From: Undibacterium umbellatum
Lineage (GTDB): Bacteria > Pseudomonadota > Gammaproteobacteria > Burkholderiales > Burkholderiaceae_D
Direction: 5' to 3'
DNA length: 64,000 nucleotides
Assembly: GCF_014284125.1 (NCBI RefSeq)
Contig: NZ_JACOFX010000001.1
Span: 620,001 to 684,000, forward strand
A program made the position numbers and the translations under genes. Positions 28,885 to 40,624 of this stretch are shown one piece after another (the first letter of the stretch is position 1; every line of letters starts with the position of its first letter). The notes beneath the pieces were generated by a model. It had not been told where the DNA came from, did no database searches, and saw only the letters and a program-made list of their open reading frames with translations.

Positions 28885-29715
28885 TTATTGCAGACCAAAC
28901 ATGGTCAGTCCATTCTTATACGCAATGCGCTCTGCAATATCTGCTGGCAACTCACTTAGCATGCGGCGATAAAAGCCTATCAACTGCGGCACATCATCCC
29001 AACGCGAAGTAACCCAGGTATCGGTGCCTAGCACGAACCTGCCAGGGTAGCGCAAAAACAGGCGCTTCCATTGAGGATTCAGGCTACCGTTTTGCTCAAG
29101 ATCGGAGCGAAAAGATAATTCACCGACCAGATTAGGGTATTGCACAAACATGGCCTCGACTTTATCGAGCGAGGTGCTCATGCCGGTATGTGCCCAGATC
29201 AGCTTGACGCCGGGTGCTTGATGCAAAATACGTTCTATTGCATCTTCATCGGAATGTGCATGCAGCCATAAATCACGTGCCTTGGCCAGCCTGGCAATTT
29301 TCGCCATATAGGGTGCATCAGCATCCTTGCCAAAGATATGAAATTCCCCTATGCCGCGATAGATGCCGCGCTGCAGTTCATTTTCAACGAAGCGCTCTAT
29401 CTCTGAATTGGCAAACCAGTCATGCCTGTCGGGCTGTACTCTGTAGGGACGCAGGAAAGGGACGATCTTGATGTCCGGTGCATTTTGCGCAATCAGATCC
29501 AGCGTGCCATCATTAGGGCGACTGGTCGCCAATACCGCGCGTATACCAAGCTTACGCCACAAGGCAATAACACGCTGCGGCGACCAGGTGTTGCGTGCTT
29601 CGATGTTGTAATGCATATGGGCATCGAATATAGGTAAAGGCTCTGCTGCTAATGCAAGAGCCGACATCATGACCAAAGAGCAGGTCAATAAGAAATTCTG
29701 TAGACGCATTTTCAT
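28885..29715 (-). CDS. Exported amidohydrolase-family (metal-dependent hydrolase) protein
   Basis: The ATG at 29715 (MKMRLQNFLL) has AGGGGG seven bases upstream and begins a signal peptide ending near LALAAEP, so the product is periplasmic; 276 residues in all. It has the TIM-barrel amidohydrolase pattern: metal motif IFDAHMHYN near the N-terminus, HAHSDEDAI, WAHTGMS and the late Asp in FVLGTDTWVT. It resembles the amidohydrolase-2 group (TatD/ACMSD-like). Substrate unknown. It overlaps no neighbour and lies downstream of trhP on the same strand. Confidence 0.85.
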   Translation of the reverse strand: MKMRLQNFLLTCSLVMMSALALAAEPLPIFDAHMHYNIEARNTWSPQRVIALWRKLGIRAVLATSRPNDGTLDLIAQNAPDIKIVPFLRPYRVQPDRHDWFANSEIERFVENELQRGIYRGIGEFHIFGKDADAPYMAKIARLAKARDLWLHAHSDEDAIERILHQAPGVKLIWAHTGMSTSLDKVEAMFVQYPNLVGELSFRSDLEQNGSLNPQWKRLFLRYPGRFVLGTDTWVTSRWDDVPQLIGFYRRMLSELPADIAERIAYKNGLTMFGLQ

Positions 29716-29792
29716 AGTCATGCCCCCTGCCGAACGTTGATATACCTTTTGATTCAAGGATACACGCCAGGAAGGAAGCGTCAACCCTCTGA

Positions 29793-31157
29793 TTACAACA
29801 TCCTCGCAATCAGGGCTTTTTCATGTCTGGCATCCAGCGGGATACGCACCTTATGCCCTGCCCCGCCTATGATGTTCAGAGGTTGATTGTCGGCATTACG
29901 CATCTCAGCCAGCTTGATCATTTCATTGCCATTCGGTGAAATAATTTCTATCTCATCACCAACGGCAAAGCGGTTTTTTACTTCGACTTCAGCCCAGCCA
30001 TCAACCACCTGCAAGACCTGCCCCACATACTGGCTGCGGTGCGCCTTTGATACGCCCTCCATATAATTTTGATGTTCTTGCGTATGGTGGCGCTGATAAA
30101 AACCATCGGTATAACCACGATTGGCGAGGCCATTCAATTGCCCCAGCAATTCGGTATTGAATGGGCGACCAGCCACCGCGTCATCAATTGCGCGTCTATA
30201 AGTTTGGGCGGTGCGAGCAACATAATACAAGGACTTGGTACGGCCTTCGACCTTTAAGGAATCAACCCCGATTTTCGCCAGACGCTCAACATGCTCAACA
30301 GCGCGTAAATCTTTGGAGTTCATGATGTAGGTGCCATGCTCATCTTCAAGTATAGGCATGAACTGACCAGGCTTGCCACTCTCTTCTATCAGATAGGGAC
30401 GATCAGCAAGTGGATGGCGCGGCATGTCGCCCATCGCCGAAAAAGATTGATTAGCCTCTTCCAGCGCCTGCTGATAATTGAACTGGATACTCTCAACCGG
30501 AATGCGCGCCAGGTCACCGGTTTCATTTTCGGTAGCATTCTCGACCTTATAATCCCAGCGACAGGAATTCGTGCAGGTCCCCTGATTAGGATCACGATGA
30601 TTGAAGTAACCGGATAAGAGACAACGACCAGAATAGGCGATGCACAAGGCTCCATGAACAAAAACTTCCAGCTCCATATCCGGGCATTGCTGGCGAATTT
30701 CCTCTATTTCATCGAGTGATAATTCGCGTGACAGGATGACGCGCGTAAGACCCATCTTTTTCCAGAATTTGACATCTGCCCAATTCACGGCATTGGCCTG
30801 CACAGACAGATGCACTGGCACTTCTGGCCACTTTTCACGCACCATCATGATAAGGCCAGGGTCTGCCATAATAAGGGCATCCGGCTTCATATTGATGACC
30901 GGCTCCATGTCGCGCAGATAGGTTTTGAGCTTGCTGTTGTGCGGGAAGATATTGCTGGCGACGAAGAACAACTTACCGCGCGCATGGGCACCATCTATGC
31001 CTTGCTGCAAAACATCGAGAGTAGAAAATTCATTATTGCGGGCGCGCAGGCTATAGCGTGGCTGGCCAGCATAGACCGCGTCGGCACCAAAGTCGAAAGC
31101 GGCATGCATTTTTTCCAGCGAACCGGCGGGCAAGAGAAGTTCTGGGGCTTTGAACAT
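29793..31157 (-). CDS. trhP: Peptidase U32 family tRNA hydroxylation protein TrhP (YegQ)
   Basis: The start MFKAPELLLPAGSLEKMHAAFDFGADAVYAG matches the family; the ATG at 31157 gives 454 residues. The U32 signature is present as MELEVFVHGALCIAYSGRC followed by the Cys-containing NQGTCTNSCRW, so four cysteines typical of iron-sulfur U32 proteins are kept. TrhP makes 5-hydroxyuridine at tRNA position 34 with prephenate as a source, upstream of cmo5U and mcmo5U; this is family knowledge. It stands in a run of unrelated minus-strand genes. Confidence 0.92.
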   Translation of the reverse strand: MFKAPELLLPAGSLEKMHAAFDFGADAVYAGQPRYSLRARNNEFSTLDVLQQGIDGAHARGKLFFVASNIFPHNSKLKTYLRDMEPVINMKPDALIMADPGLIMMVREKWPEVPVHLSVQANAVNWADVKFWKKMGLTRVILSRELSLDEIEEIRQQCPDMELEVFVHGALCIAYSGRCLLSGYFNHRDPNQGTCTNSCRWDYKVENATENETGDLARIPVESIQFNYQQALEEANQSFSAMGDMPRHPLADRPYLIEESGKPGQFMPILEDEHGTYIMNSKDLRAVEHVERLAKIGVDSLKVEGRTKSLYYVARTAQTYRRAIDDAVAGRPFNTELLGQLNGLANRGYTDGFYQRHHTQEHQNYMEGVSKAHRSQYVGQVLQVVDGWAEVEVKNRFAVGDEIEIISPNGNEMIKLAEMRNADNQPLNIIGGAGHKVRIPLDARHEKALIARML

Positions 31158-31260
31158 GACAAGAAAATCCGAAAAGAAAAATGTTCGCGATTTTAGTGCC
31201 ATCCAGGCTTTCAGACAAAATTTACCCAGCCATTAGTTGATCTGCATCAATCTGGCGTAA

Positions 31261-32142
31261 TCATGCATCCTTGCCACGCATGGCGGTCAACTCATTGAAC
31301 ACGAGAGCAACCAGTACGACGATGCCGCCATAGATACTGGCAGTAGCTGGCACCTCACCTGCACCTAGCCAGGCCCAGATCGGTGCCAGCAAGACCTCAA
31401 GCAGAGACAGCAAGGCAATCTCAGGCGCGGTCAGGCTATTCGAAGCCCTGACCATCAGCATGCAGGGCAAACCCAATTGAAAGAATCCGAGTATCGCCAG
31501 TATGCCAATATCATGCAGCGAGGCTTGAAAAGGCCAGGCAAATGGCAACATCATCAGCGCAGAGATAGTGCCACCTAAAAATACTGCCGGCACCAGGTCA
31601 ACTGCATGGCCACCCTTTTTGAGAATGATGACATTGGCAGAAGCCGCCAGAGGTATGCCAAAGGCGATCAACATACCAATCATGCCCCGCTCATCGACTT
31701 CAGAAATACTGCCAACAAACATCCAGCCCATGCCTATGCAGGCTGCTGCAATCGCCCACCAGGTACGCGCCGGTATGCGCTGACTCAATACCAGCCACGC
31801 CAGCAGTGCTGTAAACAAGGGTGTCAGACTTTCCATGATGGAAGTATTCGCAACCGTAGTCATAGTCAGTGCGATCATGAAGCAGCTATACATGGTAGCC
31901 CACATGCAGCCTGATAAAAAACCTATCTTGCCCAATAATTTAAGGCGCGGTATGAAGGCCCATTTGTATTGCCTGACCATGACACCAGCAATGAAGACGG
32001 CGGCAAAAAAACTGCGCCAGAAAGTGACTTCAAAATCACGCGCAACTTCGAGATGACGGGTAAATACACCGGCAATACTCCACAAAGTAGCAGCACAAAT
32101 CATGAGCATCACCGCTTTGCGGTGAGACATTGTATTTTGCAT
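31261..32142 (-). CDS. EamA/DMT family transporter
   Basis: The 293-residue protein has ten hydrophobic helices in two EamA repeats: repeat 1 begins KAVMLMICAATLWSIAGVFTRH and repeat 2 begins about residue 150 with GMIGMLIAFGIPLAASANVI. It belongs to the drug/metabolite exporter superfamily of the inner membrane; such proteins export amino acids, nucleosides or other metabolites and substrate cannot be told from sequence. It follows typA after a terminator, so it probably has its own promoter. Confidence 0.88.
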   Translation of the reverse strand: MQNTMSHRKAVMLMICAATLWSIAGVFTRHLEVARDFEVTFWRSFFAAVFIAGVMVRQYKWAFIPRLKLLGKIGFLSGCMWATMYSCFMIALTMTTVANTSIMESLTPLFTALLAWLVLSQRIPARTWWAIAAACIGMGWMFVGSISEVDERGMIGMLIAFGIPLAASANVIILKKGGHAVDLVPAVFLGGTISALMMLPFAWPFQASLHDIGILAILGFFQLGLPCMLMVRASNSLTAPEIALLSLLEVLLAPIWAWLGAGEVPATASIYGGIVVLVALVFNELTAMRGKDA

Positions 32143-32158
32143 ATGGATCCAAATAAAA

Positions 32159-32201
32159 AACCCGTTTGACTCTGACCAAACTGGCTAGAGCAAAACGGGT
32201 T
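32159..32201 (-). terminator. Terminator of typA
   Basis: Arms aacccgttt (32159-32167) and its complement at 32193-32201 close a 25-base loop; on the minus strand the stem runs into a T tract at 32160-32155. It separates typA from the EamA gene. Confidence 0.6.
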
Positions 32202-32258
32202 GATCTTCATGCGGCAGTACTAAAATACTAGCTACCGCATTAGTCAGAACAGATCACC

Positions 32259-34091
32259 TTAGTCGCGTGATGCTTTTTTACGTTCATGCTCTTTCAGGTA
32301 GCGCTTGCGCAGACGAATGCTCTTAGGTGTAACTTCTACCAGTTCATCATCGTCAATAAACTCAACCGCGTATTCCAGGCTCAACTGGATAGGTGGCACC
32401 AGGCGTACCGCTTCATCCGTACCGGAAGAGCGAACGTTGGTCAATTGCTTGCCCTTGATCGGGTTCACAACCAGGTCATTGTCACGGGAATGGATACCGA
32501 TGATCATGCCTTCATACACTGGGTCATTGTGGCTGACGAACATACGACCACGGTCTTGCAATTTCCAGATAGCGTAGGCAACTGCTGCGCCGTCATCTTG
32601 CGAGATCAGTACGCCATTGCGACGGCCGCCGAGTTCACCTTTGGAATTATCGACTGGTGCGTATTCATCAAACACGTGGCTCATCAAACCTGTACCGCGT
32701 GTCAATGTCATGAACTCACCCTGGAAGCCGATCAGGCCACGTGCAGGAATACGGTATTCCAGACGCACACGACCTTTGCCGTCCGGTTCCATGTTTTGCA
32801 GATCGCCACGACGACGACCCAGCTCTTCCATGACACCACCCTGGTTGACTTCTTCTACGTCAACTGTCAGGTTTTCATATGGCTCATGACGTACGTCGCC
32901 AACCATTTTGAAGACCACGCGTGGACGTGACACTGCCAGTTCAAAGCCTTCACGGCGCATGTTTTCGATCAGGATAGTCAGATGCAACTCACCACGACCA
33001 GAAACTTCGTACGTAGAATCATCACCTTCAGCCTGCACTACGCGCAAAGCCATGTTGGATTTCAATTCACGTTCCAGACGGTCACGGATTTGACGTGTCG
33101 TCACGAATTTACCTTCGCGGCCAGCTAATGGTGAGCTGTTAACCATGAAATTCATGGTCAGTGTAGGCTCATCAATTTTCAGCATGGGCAAGCCATCAGG
33201 CGTGTCTGGTGCGCAGATAGTAGAGCCGATACCGATTTCTTCAATACCGTTGATCAGGACGATGTCACCAGCCAATGCTTCATCAACCAGAACGCGGTCC
33301 AGGCCTTTGAATGTCAATACCTGATTGATACGTGCCTTGGTAGGCTTGTCTTCAGGACCATTCATCCAGACAACATCTTGCAATGCCTTGACGCGGCCAC
33401 GCAGGATACGGCCAACGCCGATTTTACCAACGTAGGAAGAGTACTCCAGGGAAGTGATTTGCAATTGCAAAGGACCATCAGGATCATCTTCACGCGCAGG
33501 AACGTGTTCCAGGATAGCGTCAAACAATGGTTCCATATTACCATCACGCACTGTATCTTCCAGACCTGCATAGCCTTTGAAACCGGATGCGTAGACAATA
33601 GGGAAATCGAGTTGCTCGTCAGTTGCGCCGAGTTTGTCGAACAGTTCAAAAGTTGCGTTAACAGCTTTTTGTGGATCAGCGTTTTCACGGTCGATTTTGT
33701 TGACGACAACGATAGGCTTCAAACCCAAAGCCAACGCTTTACGCGTAACGAAACGCGTTTGTGGCATAGGGCCTTCTTGTGCATCTACCAGCAACAAAAC
33801 GCTGTCCACCATGGACAAGACGCGTTCTACTTCACCGCCAAAATCAGCATGGCCTGGGGTATCGACGATGTTGATATGTGTGCCCTTGTATTCAACAGCA
33901 CAGTTTTTGGACAAAATAGTGATGCCGCGCTCTTTTTCGATATCATTCGAATCCATAACACGGGCATCAACCTGCTGGTTGTCGCGGAAAGTACCGGACT
34001 GACGCAATAACTGGTCAACCAGAGTGGTTTTGCCGTGATCGACGTGAGCGATAATGGCGATGTTACGAATAGCGCGTTTTGAAGTAGACAT
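32259..34091 (-). CDS. typA: Ribosome-associated GTPase TypA/BipA
   Basis: At 610 residues this is full length. TypA is a translational GTPase of the EF-G/LepA class that aids 50S assembly and stress or low-temperature growth. The G domain has G1 [12 protein letters not shown]2 ERGITI, G3 [14 protein letters not shown] and G4 NKIDRENAD, followed by domain II, EF-G-like domains III and V, and the BipA C-terminal domain ending in a Lys/Arg-rich tail [12 protein letters not shown]. It is downstream of truB by 123 bases and may be read from the nusA-infB transcript or its own promoter. Confidence 0.98.
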   Translation of the reverse strand: MSTSKRAIRNIAIIAHVDHGKTTLVDQLLRQSGTFRDNQQVDARVMDSNDIEKERGITILSKNCAVEYKGTHINIVDTPGHADFGGEVERVLSMVDSVLLLVDAQEGPMPQTRFVTRKALALGLKPIVVVNKIDRENADPQKAVNATFELFDKLGATDEQLDFPIVYASGFKGYAGLEDTVRDGNMEPLFDAILEHVPAREDDPDGPLQLQITSLEYSSYVGKIGVGRILRGRVKALQDVVWMNGPEDKPTKARINQVLTFKGLDRVLVDEALAGDIVLINGIEEIGIGSTICAPDTPDGLPMLKIDEPTLTMNFMVNSSPLAGREGKFVTTRQIRDRLERELKSNMALRVVQAEGDDSTYEVSGRGELHLTILIENMRREGFELAVSRPRVVFKMVGDVRHEPYENLTVDVEEVNQGGVMEELGRRRGDLQNMEPDGKGRVRLEYRIPARGLIGFQGEFMTLTRGTGLMSHVFDEYAPVDNSKGELGGRRNGVLISQDDGAAVAYAIWKLQDRGRMFVSHNDPVYEGMIIGIHSRDNDLVVNPIKGKQLTNVRSSGTDEAVRLVPPIQLSLEYAVEFIDDDELVEVTPKSIRLRKRYLKEHERKKASRD

Positions 34092-34214
34092 GATAGCGTT
34101 CTTATTGGGTAAATCTATGAGGTAAATCGGATAACCTGCGATTATAACATGTTGCAGCGCAAAAGTAGAAAAACTCCTATTATTTCAAGGAGTTGCTACC
34201 GCGCGATGACACAA

Positions 34215-35141
34215 TTAATGTTCAGTGGCAATCAGGCGCTCGGGCGCAAGTATGCCGTATTCCTGCAACTGGGCCGAACCCAGCAACTGCCCGTCTGATT
34301 CACGATAGACGCGAACTCGCCCAGTTTCAATGGCTAAATCTTCTTTATTTAATGGCAGACGCTGACCATGCAGGAAGCGGCGTGACAGTTCATCGGTCAG
34401 GTATACGGGGCCAAAACTGGACAATAAAGCATCAACGGGGTCCAGCAATGCTAGTCGATCTGGCTCTGGCAGACTTTCGAGATACTCCAGGGTAATGGAT
34501 TTCTCCAATACCAGATGACCTACGCCGATGCGGCGCAATTCTTTCAAATGCGCACCACAACCCAACATTGCGCCTATATCCTCACCCAGCACGCGCACAT
34601 ACGTACCCTTGCTGCATTTGACTTTCAGACTCAAAAAAGGCGCTTCATACGCCAGCAATTCCAGCTCATGAATGATGACGCTACGTGCTTCACGTTCCAG
34701 TGTGATACCCGCGCGCGCATATTCATACAGAGGCTTGCCATCACGCTTTAGCGCAGAATACATGGGTGGCACTTGCTGTATCGGGCCAGCAAATTGCCTT
34801 AAAGCATGCTGGATTTGCACCAGACTGACATCAACTGGTTTGTCTTCCAGCACTTCACCTTCGGTGTCACCCGTCGTCGTTGTAATACCGAGGTGTACGA
34901 CCGTGGTATAGGTCTTGTCAGCTTCCAGCAAATCCTGGGAAAACTTGGTGGCTTCACCAAAGCACAGAGGCAGCAGACCAGTGGCGAATGGATCGAGCGT
35001 ACCGGTATGCCCGGCTTTGGCGGCATTCAGAAAACGCTTGGCCTTGATCAGGGCATCATTACTGGAAAAACCCACGGGCTTATCCAATAGCAATACGCCG
35101 TGCACAGGCACACGCTTTCGTTTAATCTGCGGAGTCGTCAT
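34215..35141 (-). CDS. truB: tRNA pseudouridine(55) synthase TruB
   Basis: TruB makes pseudouridine 55 in the T-loop of nearly all tRNAs. The 308-residue protein has HGVLLLDKPVGFSSND, the catalytic motif GHTGTLDPFATGLLPLCFG with Asp50, and the KGTYVRVLGEDIG and C-terminal TruB_C/PUA-like region. It lies 46 bases after rbfA in the rimP-nusA-infB-rbfA-truB operon, where its cotranscription with ribosome-maturation genes is typical. Confidence 0.97.
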   Translation of the reverse strand: MTTPQIKRKRVPVHGVLLLDKPVGFSSNDALIKAKRFLNAAKAGHTGTLDPFATGLLPLCFGEATKFSQDLLEADKTYTTVVHLGITTTTGDTEGEVLEDKPVDVSLVQIQHALRQFAGPIQQVPPMYSALKRDGKPLYEYARAGITLEREARSVIIHELELLAYEAPFLSLKVKCSKGTYVRVLGEDIGAMLGCGAHLKELRRIGVGHLVLEKSITLEYLESLPEPDRLALLDPVDALLSSFGPVYLTDELSRRFLHGQRLPLNKEDLAIETGRVRVYRESDGQLLGSAQLQEYGILAPERLIATEH

Positions 35142-35187
35142 GTTGTCAGCAGCCTGTTGCCAGGCTGCGCAATGTATCGTTCAAGAT

Positions 35188-35577
35188 TTACTCTTCGCCG
35201 TCGTCTTTGGCGCGGGTGGCATTGGCTTCATCTATCAATCTCGACATGGCGATGCCACGCATAGTGGAAGTATCATGTACGAAATGCAGTTGCGGCAAGG
35301 TATGGATATGCAAACGCAGGCCCAGTTGATTGCGCAGGAAGCCAGATGCTTTGACTAAAGCTTCTATAGTGTTTTTGACGGCGACTGGGTCATCCACCAA
35401 GGTGGTGAAATACACTTTTGCATGGGCGTAATCAGCGGTCAACTGTACTTCAGTCAAGGTGATCATGCCTACACGTGGGTCTTTTAATTCAGACCAGATG
35501 ATTTCTGCCAGGTCACGTTGAATCTGGTCTGCTACACGCAGGCCACGACCGGGGATATTTTTGCTATGTTTTGCCAT
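35188..35577 (-). CDS. rbfA: 30S ribosome-binding factor RbfA
   Basis: This 129-residue protein is full length for RbfA, which binds late 30S precursors near the 16S rRNA 5' helix and promotes maturation. The KH-like fold is visible in [31 protein letters not shown], then [11 protein letters not shown] and the C-terminal LPQLHFVHD strand. A short acidic tail (KDDGEE) follows. It lies between infB and truB; a hairpin separates it from infB. Confidence 0.96.
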   Translation of the reverse strand: MAKHSKNIPGRGLRVADQIQRDLAEIIWSELKDPRVGMITLTEVQLTADYAHAKVYFTTLVDDPVAVKNTIEALVKASGFLRNQLGLRLHIHTLPQLHFVHDTSTMRGIAMSRLIDEANATRAKDDGEE

Positions 35578-35603
35578 AATTTTCTTACATCTCCATAAAC
35601 CAC

Positions 35604-35626
35604 AACCCCGGAACTAGTCCGGGGTT
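35604..35626 (-). other. Hairpin between infB and rbfA
   Basis: Arms aaccccgga (35604-35612) and tccggggtt (35618-35626) close a five-base loop. On the minus strand it lies just after the infB stop and has no T tract, so it may be an RNA-stability or processing element rather than a terminator. Confidence 0.45.
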
Positions 35627-35634
35627 ATCTTGAG

Positions 35635-38535
35635 TTACAGAGTACGTGCTATCTCTTGTACTTCAAATATTTCAAGCTGATCGCCAACCTGAATCTCGTT
35701 GTAGCCTTTCAGTGAAAGACCGCATTCCAGACCGGCCTTGACTTCTTTGGCATCGTCTTTGTAACGCTTGAGCGAATCCAGCTCGCCTGTCCAGGTAACC
35801 ACGTTGTTGCGCAGCAAACGGACAGAGGATGTACGCCTGACCACGCCGTCGGTAACCAGACAGCCGGCAATCGCGCCAACTTTGCTGACCACGAAGACCT
35901 GGCGAATCTCGACCATACCAATGATCTGTTCGCGCTTCTCTGGAGCTAACATGCCGGACAAAGCAGCTTTGACTTCATCTACTGCATCGTAAATGATGTT
36001 GTAGTAGCGGATATCAACGCCGTTAGACTCTGCCAATTTACGAGCAGACGCATCAGCACGGGTGTTGAATCCGATGATGACCGCTTTGGAAGCGACAGCC
36101 AAGTTGACGTCGGACTCGGAAATACCACCAACTGCTGCATGTACGACTTGTACACGCACTTCGTTTGTCGACAATTTGACCAGAGATTGCACCAGCGCTT
36201 CTTGCGAACCTTGCACGTCGGTCTTGACGATGATAGGCAAGTTTTTGACTTCGCCTTCGCCCATGTTTTCGAACATGTTTTCCAACTTGGCAGCTTGCTG
36301 TTTCGCCAGTTTGACGTCACGGAATTTACCTTGACGGAACAAGGCGATTTCACGCGCTTTGCGTTCATCAGCCATGACCATGACTTCTTCACCAGCGGAC
36401 GGCACTTCTGTCAAACCTTGGATTTCTACGGGGATGGATGGGCCAGCCTCGGAGATATTCGCGCCATTTTCATCGAGCATCGCACGGACACGGCCATAAG
36501 CTGAACCAGCCAATACCACGTCACCACGTTTCAAGGTACCGGACTGCACCAGGATAGTGGCAACAGTGCCGCGGCCTTTATCCAGGCGCGCTTCCACAAC
36601 CAGACCTTTGGCAGGTGCATCTTTCGGTGCTTTCAGTTCCAGCACTTCAGCTTGCAACAAGACGTGTTCAAGCAAGGCATCTATACCCAAACCAGTCTTT
36701 GCAGATACCTGTACGAATGGTGAATCACCACCGTATTCTTCAGGCACAACGCTTTCAGCGATCAACTCTTGTGTCACGCGGTCTGCATTGGCACCTGGCT
36801 TATCAATTTTATTGATAGCAACTACCAGAGGCACACCAGCTGCTTTCGCATGAGCAATCGCTTCTTTGGTTTGCGGCATGACGCCGTCATCAGCTGCCAC
36901 CACCAGAATAACAATATCCGTCGCCTTGGCACCACGGGCACGCATCGCGGTAAACGCTTCATGGCCTGGTGTATCAAGGAAGGTGATCATGCCACGTGGT
37001 GTTTCAACGTGATAAGCACCGATATGCTGCGTAATGCCACCAGCTTCACCAGAAGCGACTTTGGCACGACGGATGTAATCCAGCAAGGATGTTTTACCGT
37101 GATCAACGTGACCCATGACAGTAACCACAGGTGCGCGCGGGAAGGACTCATATTCACCATGCTCTGTCGTGTCCGTCAGCATGGCTTCAGGATCATCCAG
37201 TTTTGCAGCAAAGGCTTTATGACCCATCTCTTCAACCAGGATCATTGCTGTTTCCTGATCAAGTACCTGGTTGATGGTGCACATCTGACCCAGCTTCATC
37301 AAATGCTTGATGACTTCTGATGCCTTGACCGCCATTTTGTGCGCCAGCTCAGCTACAGTCAGGGTTTCAGGTACAAACACATCTTTGACGATGGCTTCAA
37401 CCGGCACCTGGAAATTGCTTTCGCGGTCATCATGATGACTATTGCGACGACCTTTAGGGCCGCCCTTCCAGCCATCACGGCCACCTGAAGTATCACCACG
37501 TGTTTTCAGACCGCCGCCACGCTTCTTGGCCGCGTCTTCTTGCCAGGTCGAGGACACATTGGCAGATTTAATTGCCTTCTTGTCGCCAACGGCTGGTTTT
37601 TTCTCGTCTTTTTTCTCTACTGGTGCGCCAGGCTTTTTCTCAGCCACTTTTTTATCAGCAGGCTTGTGCAAAGTACCTTCGGCAACCTTTGGCGCTACTA
37701 CAGGAGCAGGCTCAGGCGCTTTGGCTGGGCGACGTGCCGCGTTCATCATTTCTTTGATTTGCGCAACTTCATCAGCCACAGCTTTTCTGGCTTTTTCAGT
37801 AGCAGCAGCACGATCGGTCGCTTCTTTTGCGTCGGCTACCGCTTTTTTCTTCGCCTCTTCTGCATCAATACGTTTTTTGTCTTCGTCAGCAGCGGCTTGA
37901 GCAGCTTGCACAGGCTTCACCTCTGCGGGCTTGACATCTGAAGGCCTGGCGTTAGCGCTGGCATTGAGTGCCTTGGCGGCAGCAGCAGCTTGCTCAGCCT
38001 TGCTTTTTTCAGCTTCAGCTTTAGCCGCTTCTGCCAATTCAGCTTCGCGCATGGCTTTTGCCTGAGCTTCTTTTTCCGCTTCCAGCTTGGCCAAACGTTC
38101 TTGCTTCTCGAGCAACTCAGCCTCCTGACGTGCGATCAGCTCTGCTTCATGGCGCGCTTCTTCATCAAGGCGCGCCTGTTCTGCTGCATCCACTACCGGT
38201 GCTGGAGCCTGCGCTTCATCAGCAGGAGCATCATCACGCTTGACGAAAGTACGTTTTTTACGAACTTCAACCTGAATGGTACGAGACTTCCCAGTCGCAT
38301 CGGCTTGCTTGATCTCGGTCGTTTCCTTACGAGTCAAGGTTATTTTTTTCTTTTCGGTGTCCGCAGAAACGCCGTGGGAACGACGCAGATGTTCCAACAA
38401 CTTATCTTTGTCTTCCTTCGTCAGCGAATCTGACGTTGAGCTCTTACTGACGCCCGCTGCACGCAATTGCGTGAGCAGCAAATCTGCTGACATCGTTAGC
38501 TCGGTGGCAAATTGGGCTACATTGTTACTCGCCAT
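35635..38535 (-). CDS. infB: Translation initiation factor IF-2
   Basis: The 966-residue protein is full length for the long beta-proteobacterial IF-2. It has an N-terminal IF2_N domain (residues 1-~50), a long Ala/Glu/Lys-rich charged region (about 55-370) of low complexity, the second IF2_N-like segment [26 protein letters not shown] in pieces, and the GTPase core with [16 protein letters not shown] (G1), [15 protein letters not shown] (G3) and NKIDKPGA (G4), then domains II, III and IV. IF-2 places initiator tRNA on the 30S subunit and joins the 50S. It is downstream of nusA by 47 bases. Confidence 0.98.
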   Translation of the reverse strand: MASNNVAQFATELTMSADLLLTQLRAAGVSKSSTSDSLTKEDKDKLLEHLRRSHGVSADTEKKKITLTRKETTEIKQADATGKSRTIQVEVRKKRTFVKRDDAPADEAQAPAPVVDAAEQARLDEEARHEAELIARQEAELLEKQERLAKLEAEKEAQAKAMREAELAEAAKAEAEKSKAEQAAAAAKALNASANARPSDVKPAEVKPVQAAQAAADEDKKRIDAEEAKKKAVADAKEATDRAAATEKARKAVADEVAQIKEMMNAARRPAKAPEPAPVVAPKVAEGTLHKPADKKVAEKKPGAPVEKKDEKKPAVGDKKAIKSANVSSTWQEDAAKKRGGGLKTRGDTSGGRDGWKGGPKGRRNSHHDDRESNFQVPVEAIVKDVFVPETLTVAELAHKMAVKASEVIKHLMKLGQMCTINQVLDQETAMILVEEMGHKAFAAKLDDPEAMLTDTTEHGEYESFPRAPVVTVMGHVDHGKTSLLDYIRRAKVASGEAGGITQHIGAYHVETPRGMITFLDTPGHEAFTAMRARGAKATDIVILVVAADDGVMPQTKEAIAHAKAAGVPLVVAINKIDKPGANADRVTQELIAESVVPEEYGGDSPFVQVSAKTGLGIDALLEHVLLQAEVLELKAPKDAPAKGLVVEARLDKGRGTVATILVQSGTLKRGDVVLAGSAYGRVRAMLDENGANISEAGPSIPVEIQGLTEVPSAGEEVMVMADERKAREIALFRQGKFRDVKLAKQQAAKLENMFENMGEGEVKNLPIIVKTDVQGSQEALVQSLVKLSTNEVRVQVVHAAVGGISESDVNLAVASKAVIIGFNTRADASARKLAESNGVDIRYYNIIYDAVDEVKAALSGMLAPEKREQIIGMVEIRQVFVVSKVGAIAGCLVTDGVVRRTSSVRLLRNNVVTWTGELDSLKRYKDDAKEVKAGLECGLSLKGYNEIQVGDQLEIFEVQEIARTL

Positions 38536-38582
38536 TCAGTCCTCTTTTTCTATGTGCGCGTTATGAGATTGAAACCCGTGAA

Positions 38583-40142
38583 TTACTTAGCTTCTACGAG
38601 TTTCCAGGCTTTGGCTAACAGCGCCTTGGCCTGATCATCATATTTAGCGTCGATGAGTTTCATCTCATCATCGGTCACATCTTCAAATGCATCTTTAATT
38701 AATTGACGGGTACGGTCGGCAGGCAATGCCAAAATCGCACCAAATTCGTCATAAGCCAATCCAGCGAAAGCCGCCAGGGTCTTGATACCAGCCAAACCCA
38801 GCTTACCTGCCGTCACGCGGGTCATACCTTCGAGATTGACTAATTCATCCTCCATACCTTCGAGGCCTTCTTCAGAAGCAATTGCTTCTGTCAACAAAGC
38901 GTCACGAGCGCGGTTACGCAACTCATTGACGGTATCTTCATCAAAGGCTTCGATTTCCAGCATTTCACTGATAGGTACGTAAGCGATTTCTTCCAAACTG
39001 GAGAAACCTTCGTCCACCAGGATGTCAGCGACTTCCTGGTCAACGTCGAGTTTTTCCATGAACAGACTGCGGATGCCGGCAGTTTCTTGCTCGGCTTTAT
39101 TCGCAGACTCTTCAGCAGTCATGATATTGATTTGCCAGCCTGTCAATTCAGCTGCCAGGCGGACGTTTTGTCCACTGCGGCCGATAGCAATTGCCAGGTT
39201 TTCTTCATCAACAACCACGTCCATGCCGTGTTTTTCTTCATCCACCATGATGGATGAAACATTGGCTGGTGCCAGCGCGCCGATAACAAATTGCGCCGGA
39301 TCTTCAGACCACAGCACGATATCAACACGCTCACCACCCAGCTCGCCAGTTACAGCCTGTACGCGTGAACCACGCATACCGACGCAAGTGCCGATAGGAT
39401 CAATACGTTTGTCGGCTGTAAACACAGCAATTTTTGCACGCACACCAGGGTCACGTGCAGCAGATTTAATGATCAGGGAACCTTGTTCGATTTCTGGCAC
39501 TTCCAGCTCGAACAGCTTCATGATGAATTCTGGCGCAGTACGCGACAAGATGACTTGCGGGCCACGGGCATTGCGGTCTATGCGCAAAATGTAGGCACGG
39601 ACACGGTCACCAACACGCAGATTCTCTTTAGGGATCATCTGGTCACGTGGCAGACGCGCTTCAATCTTGCCGGACTCAACCACGGCTTCTCCACGTTCCA
39701 TACGCTTGATGGTACCTGTTACCAGGGAATCACCACGTTCCAGGAAGTCAGCCAGAATTTGTTCACGTTCTGCATCACGGATACGTTGCAAGACAACTTG
39801 CTTGGTGTCTTGAGCAAAACGGCGACCAAAATCAACCGATTCAATTTCTTCTTCGATGTAATCATCGACCTGAATTTCAGGGTCGTCTTCTACTGCTTCA
39901 AAATGCAGAATTTCCTGATCTGGCAATTGCAGACCTGCTTCATCCGGCACCACGTGCCAGCGGCGGAAAGACCTGAATTCACCAGTGTCGCGGTCGATTT
40001 CTACGCGAATATCGACTTCACCGGGAAAACGTTTTTTTGTCGCTTGCGCCAAAGCATGTTCCAGCGATCCGAAAACAACCTCTTCATCGACGTTCTTTTC
40101 GCGCGCCAGCACATCCACCAATAACAACAAATCACGACTCAT
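38583..40142 (-). CDS. nusA: Transcription termination/antitermination protein NusA
   Basis: At 519 residues this has the enterobacterial/betaproteobacterial NusA form: N-terminal RNAP-binding domain ([24 protein letters not shown]...), S1 domain around [19 protein letters not shown], two KH domains with the [20 protein letters not shown] and [20 protein letters not shown] motifs, and two C-terminal acidic repeats that bind alphaCTD and N. It overlaps rimP by four bases (ATGA), so the two are translationally coupled, the usual rimP-nusA-infB operon start. Confidence 0.98.
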   Translation of the reverse strand: MSRDLLLLVDVLAREKNVDEEVVFGSLEHALAQATKKRFPGEVDIRVEIDRDTGEFRSFRRWHVVPDEAGLQLPDQEILHFEAVEDDPEIQVDDYIEEEIESVDFGRRFAQDTKQVVLQRIRDAEREQILADFLERGDSLVTGTIKRMERGEAVVESGKIEARLPRDQMIPKENLRVGDRVRAYILRIDRNARGPQVILSRTAPEFIMKLFELEVPEIEQGSLIIKSAARDPGVRAKIAVFTADKRIDPIGTCVGMRGSRVQAVTGELGGERVDIVLWSEDPAQFVIGALAPANVSSIMVDEEKHGMDVVVDEENLAIAIGRSGQNVRLAAELTGWQINIMTAEESANKAEQETAGIRSLFMEKLDVDQEVADILVDEGFSSLEEIAYVPISEMLEIEAFDEDTVNELRNRARDALLTEAIASEEGLEGMEDELVNLEGMTRVTAGKLGLAGIKTLAAFAGLAYDEFGAILALPADRTRQLIKDAFEDVTDDEMKLIDAKYDDQAKALLAKAWKLVEAK

Positions 40143-40624
40143 GCTTTGCGACTCCTAAAATCCACTTGCGGCACGAGGCGTGCCTTATCCACATCGGCGA
40201 GCGTAAACTCCAGCATGGCCGACCCATCTTTTACTTCAAATTCCAGCTTCAGATTTTCACCTTCAGGTTCGTGCAAGATGCCTTCGAAAGTTTTGCGATT
40301 TGGCGTGCCCGGCATGGGCATGCGCAATTTCACATTGGCTTTCTCACCAGCAAAACGCACATAGTCAGCGATTTTTTTGAGTGGCCTGTCGAGACCAGGA
40401 GAAGAAGTCTCAAGGCGGCTGTAATTGACGTTTTCAACCGTCAGCACATGCGATAACTGGTGACTGACTTTTTCGCAGTCTTCCACCGTGATATTGCCGC
40501 GCTCTAAATCTTCCGGCAAATAATCAATATAAACCCGGAACAGGCCGCGCTCGGCCTGCTCAAAGTCCACCAGATCATATCCAGTACCGTTGACGGTCTT
40601 TTCTATCAAATCCAACAAAGCCAA
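40139..40624 (-). CDS. rimP: Ribosome maturation factor RimP
   Basis: RimP aids 30S subunit maturation. The 161-residue protein starts at TTG 40624 ([23 protein letters not shown]), with GGAG seven bases upstream; no ATG gives the family N-terminus. The N-terminal alpha/beta domain has [22 protein letters not shown] and the C-terminal SH3-like domain ends near [13 protein letters not shown]. It is the first gene of the rimP-nusA-infB-rbfA-truB operon; its leader lies in the 297-base gap behind rluB. Confidence 0.95.
   Translation of the reverse strand: MALLDLIEKTVNGTGYDLVDFEQAERGLFRVYIDYLPEDLERGNITVEDCEKVSHQLSHVLTVENVNYSRLETSSPGLDRPLKKIADYVRFAGEKANVKLRMPMPGTPNRKTFEGILHEPEGENLKLEFEVKDGSAMLEFTLADVDKARLVPQVDFRSRKA

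Noticed and set aside
36166-36184. A sequence similar to the TGTCGACAA repeat inside infB
   Set aside because: Falls within a conserved coding region and is only partly identical; coincidence is enough to explain it.
37990-38433. Long plus-strand frame across the start of infB
   Set aside because: Antisense to the low-complexity IF-2 N-terminal region; open by composition, not a gene.
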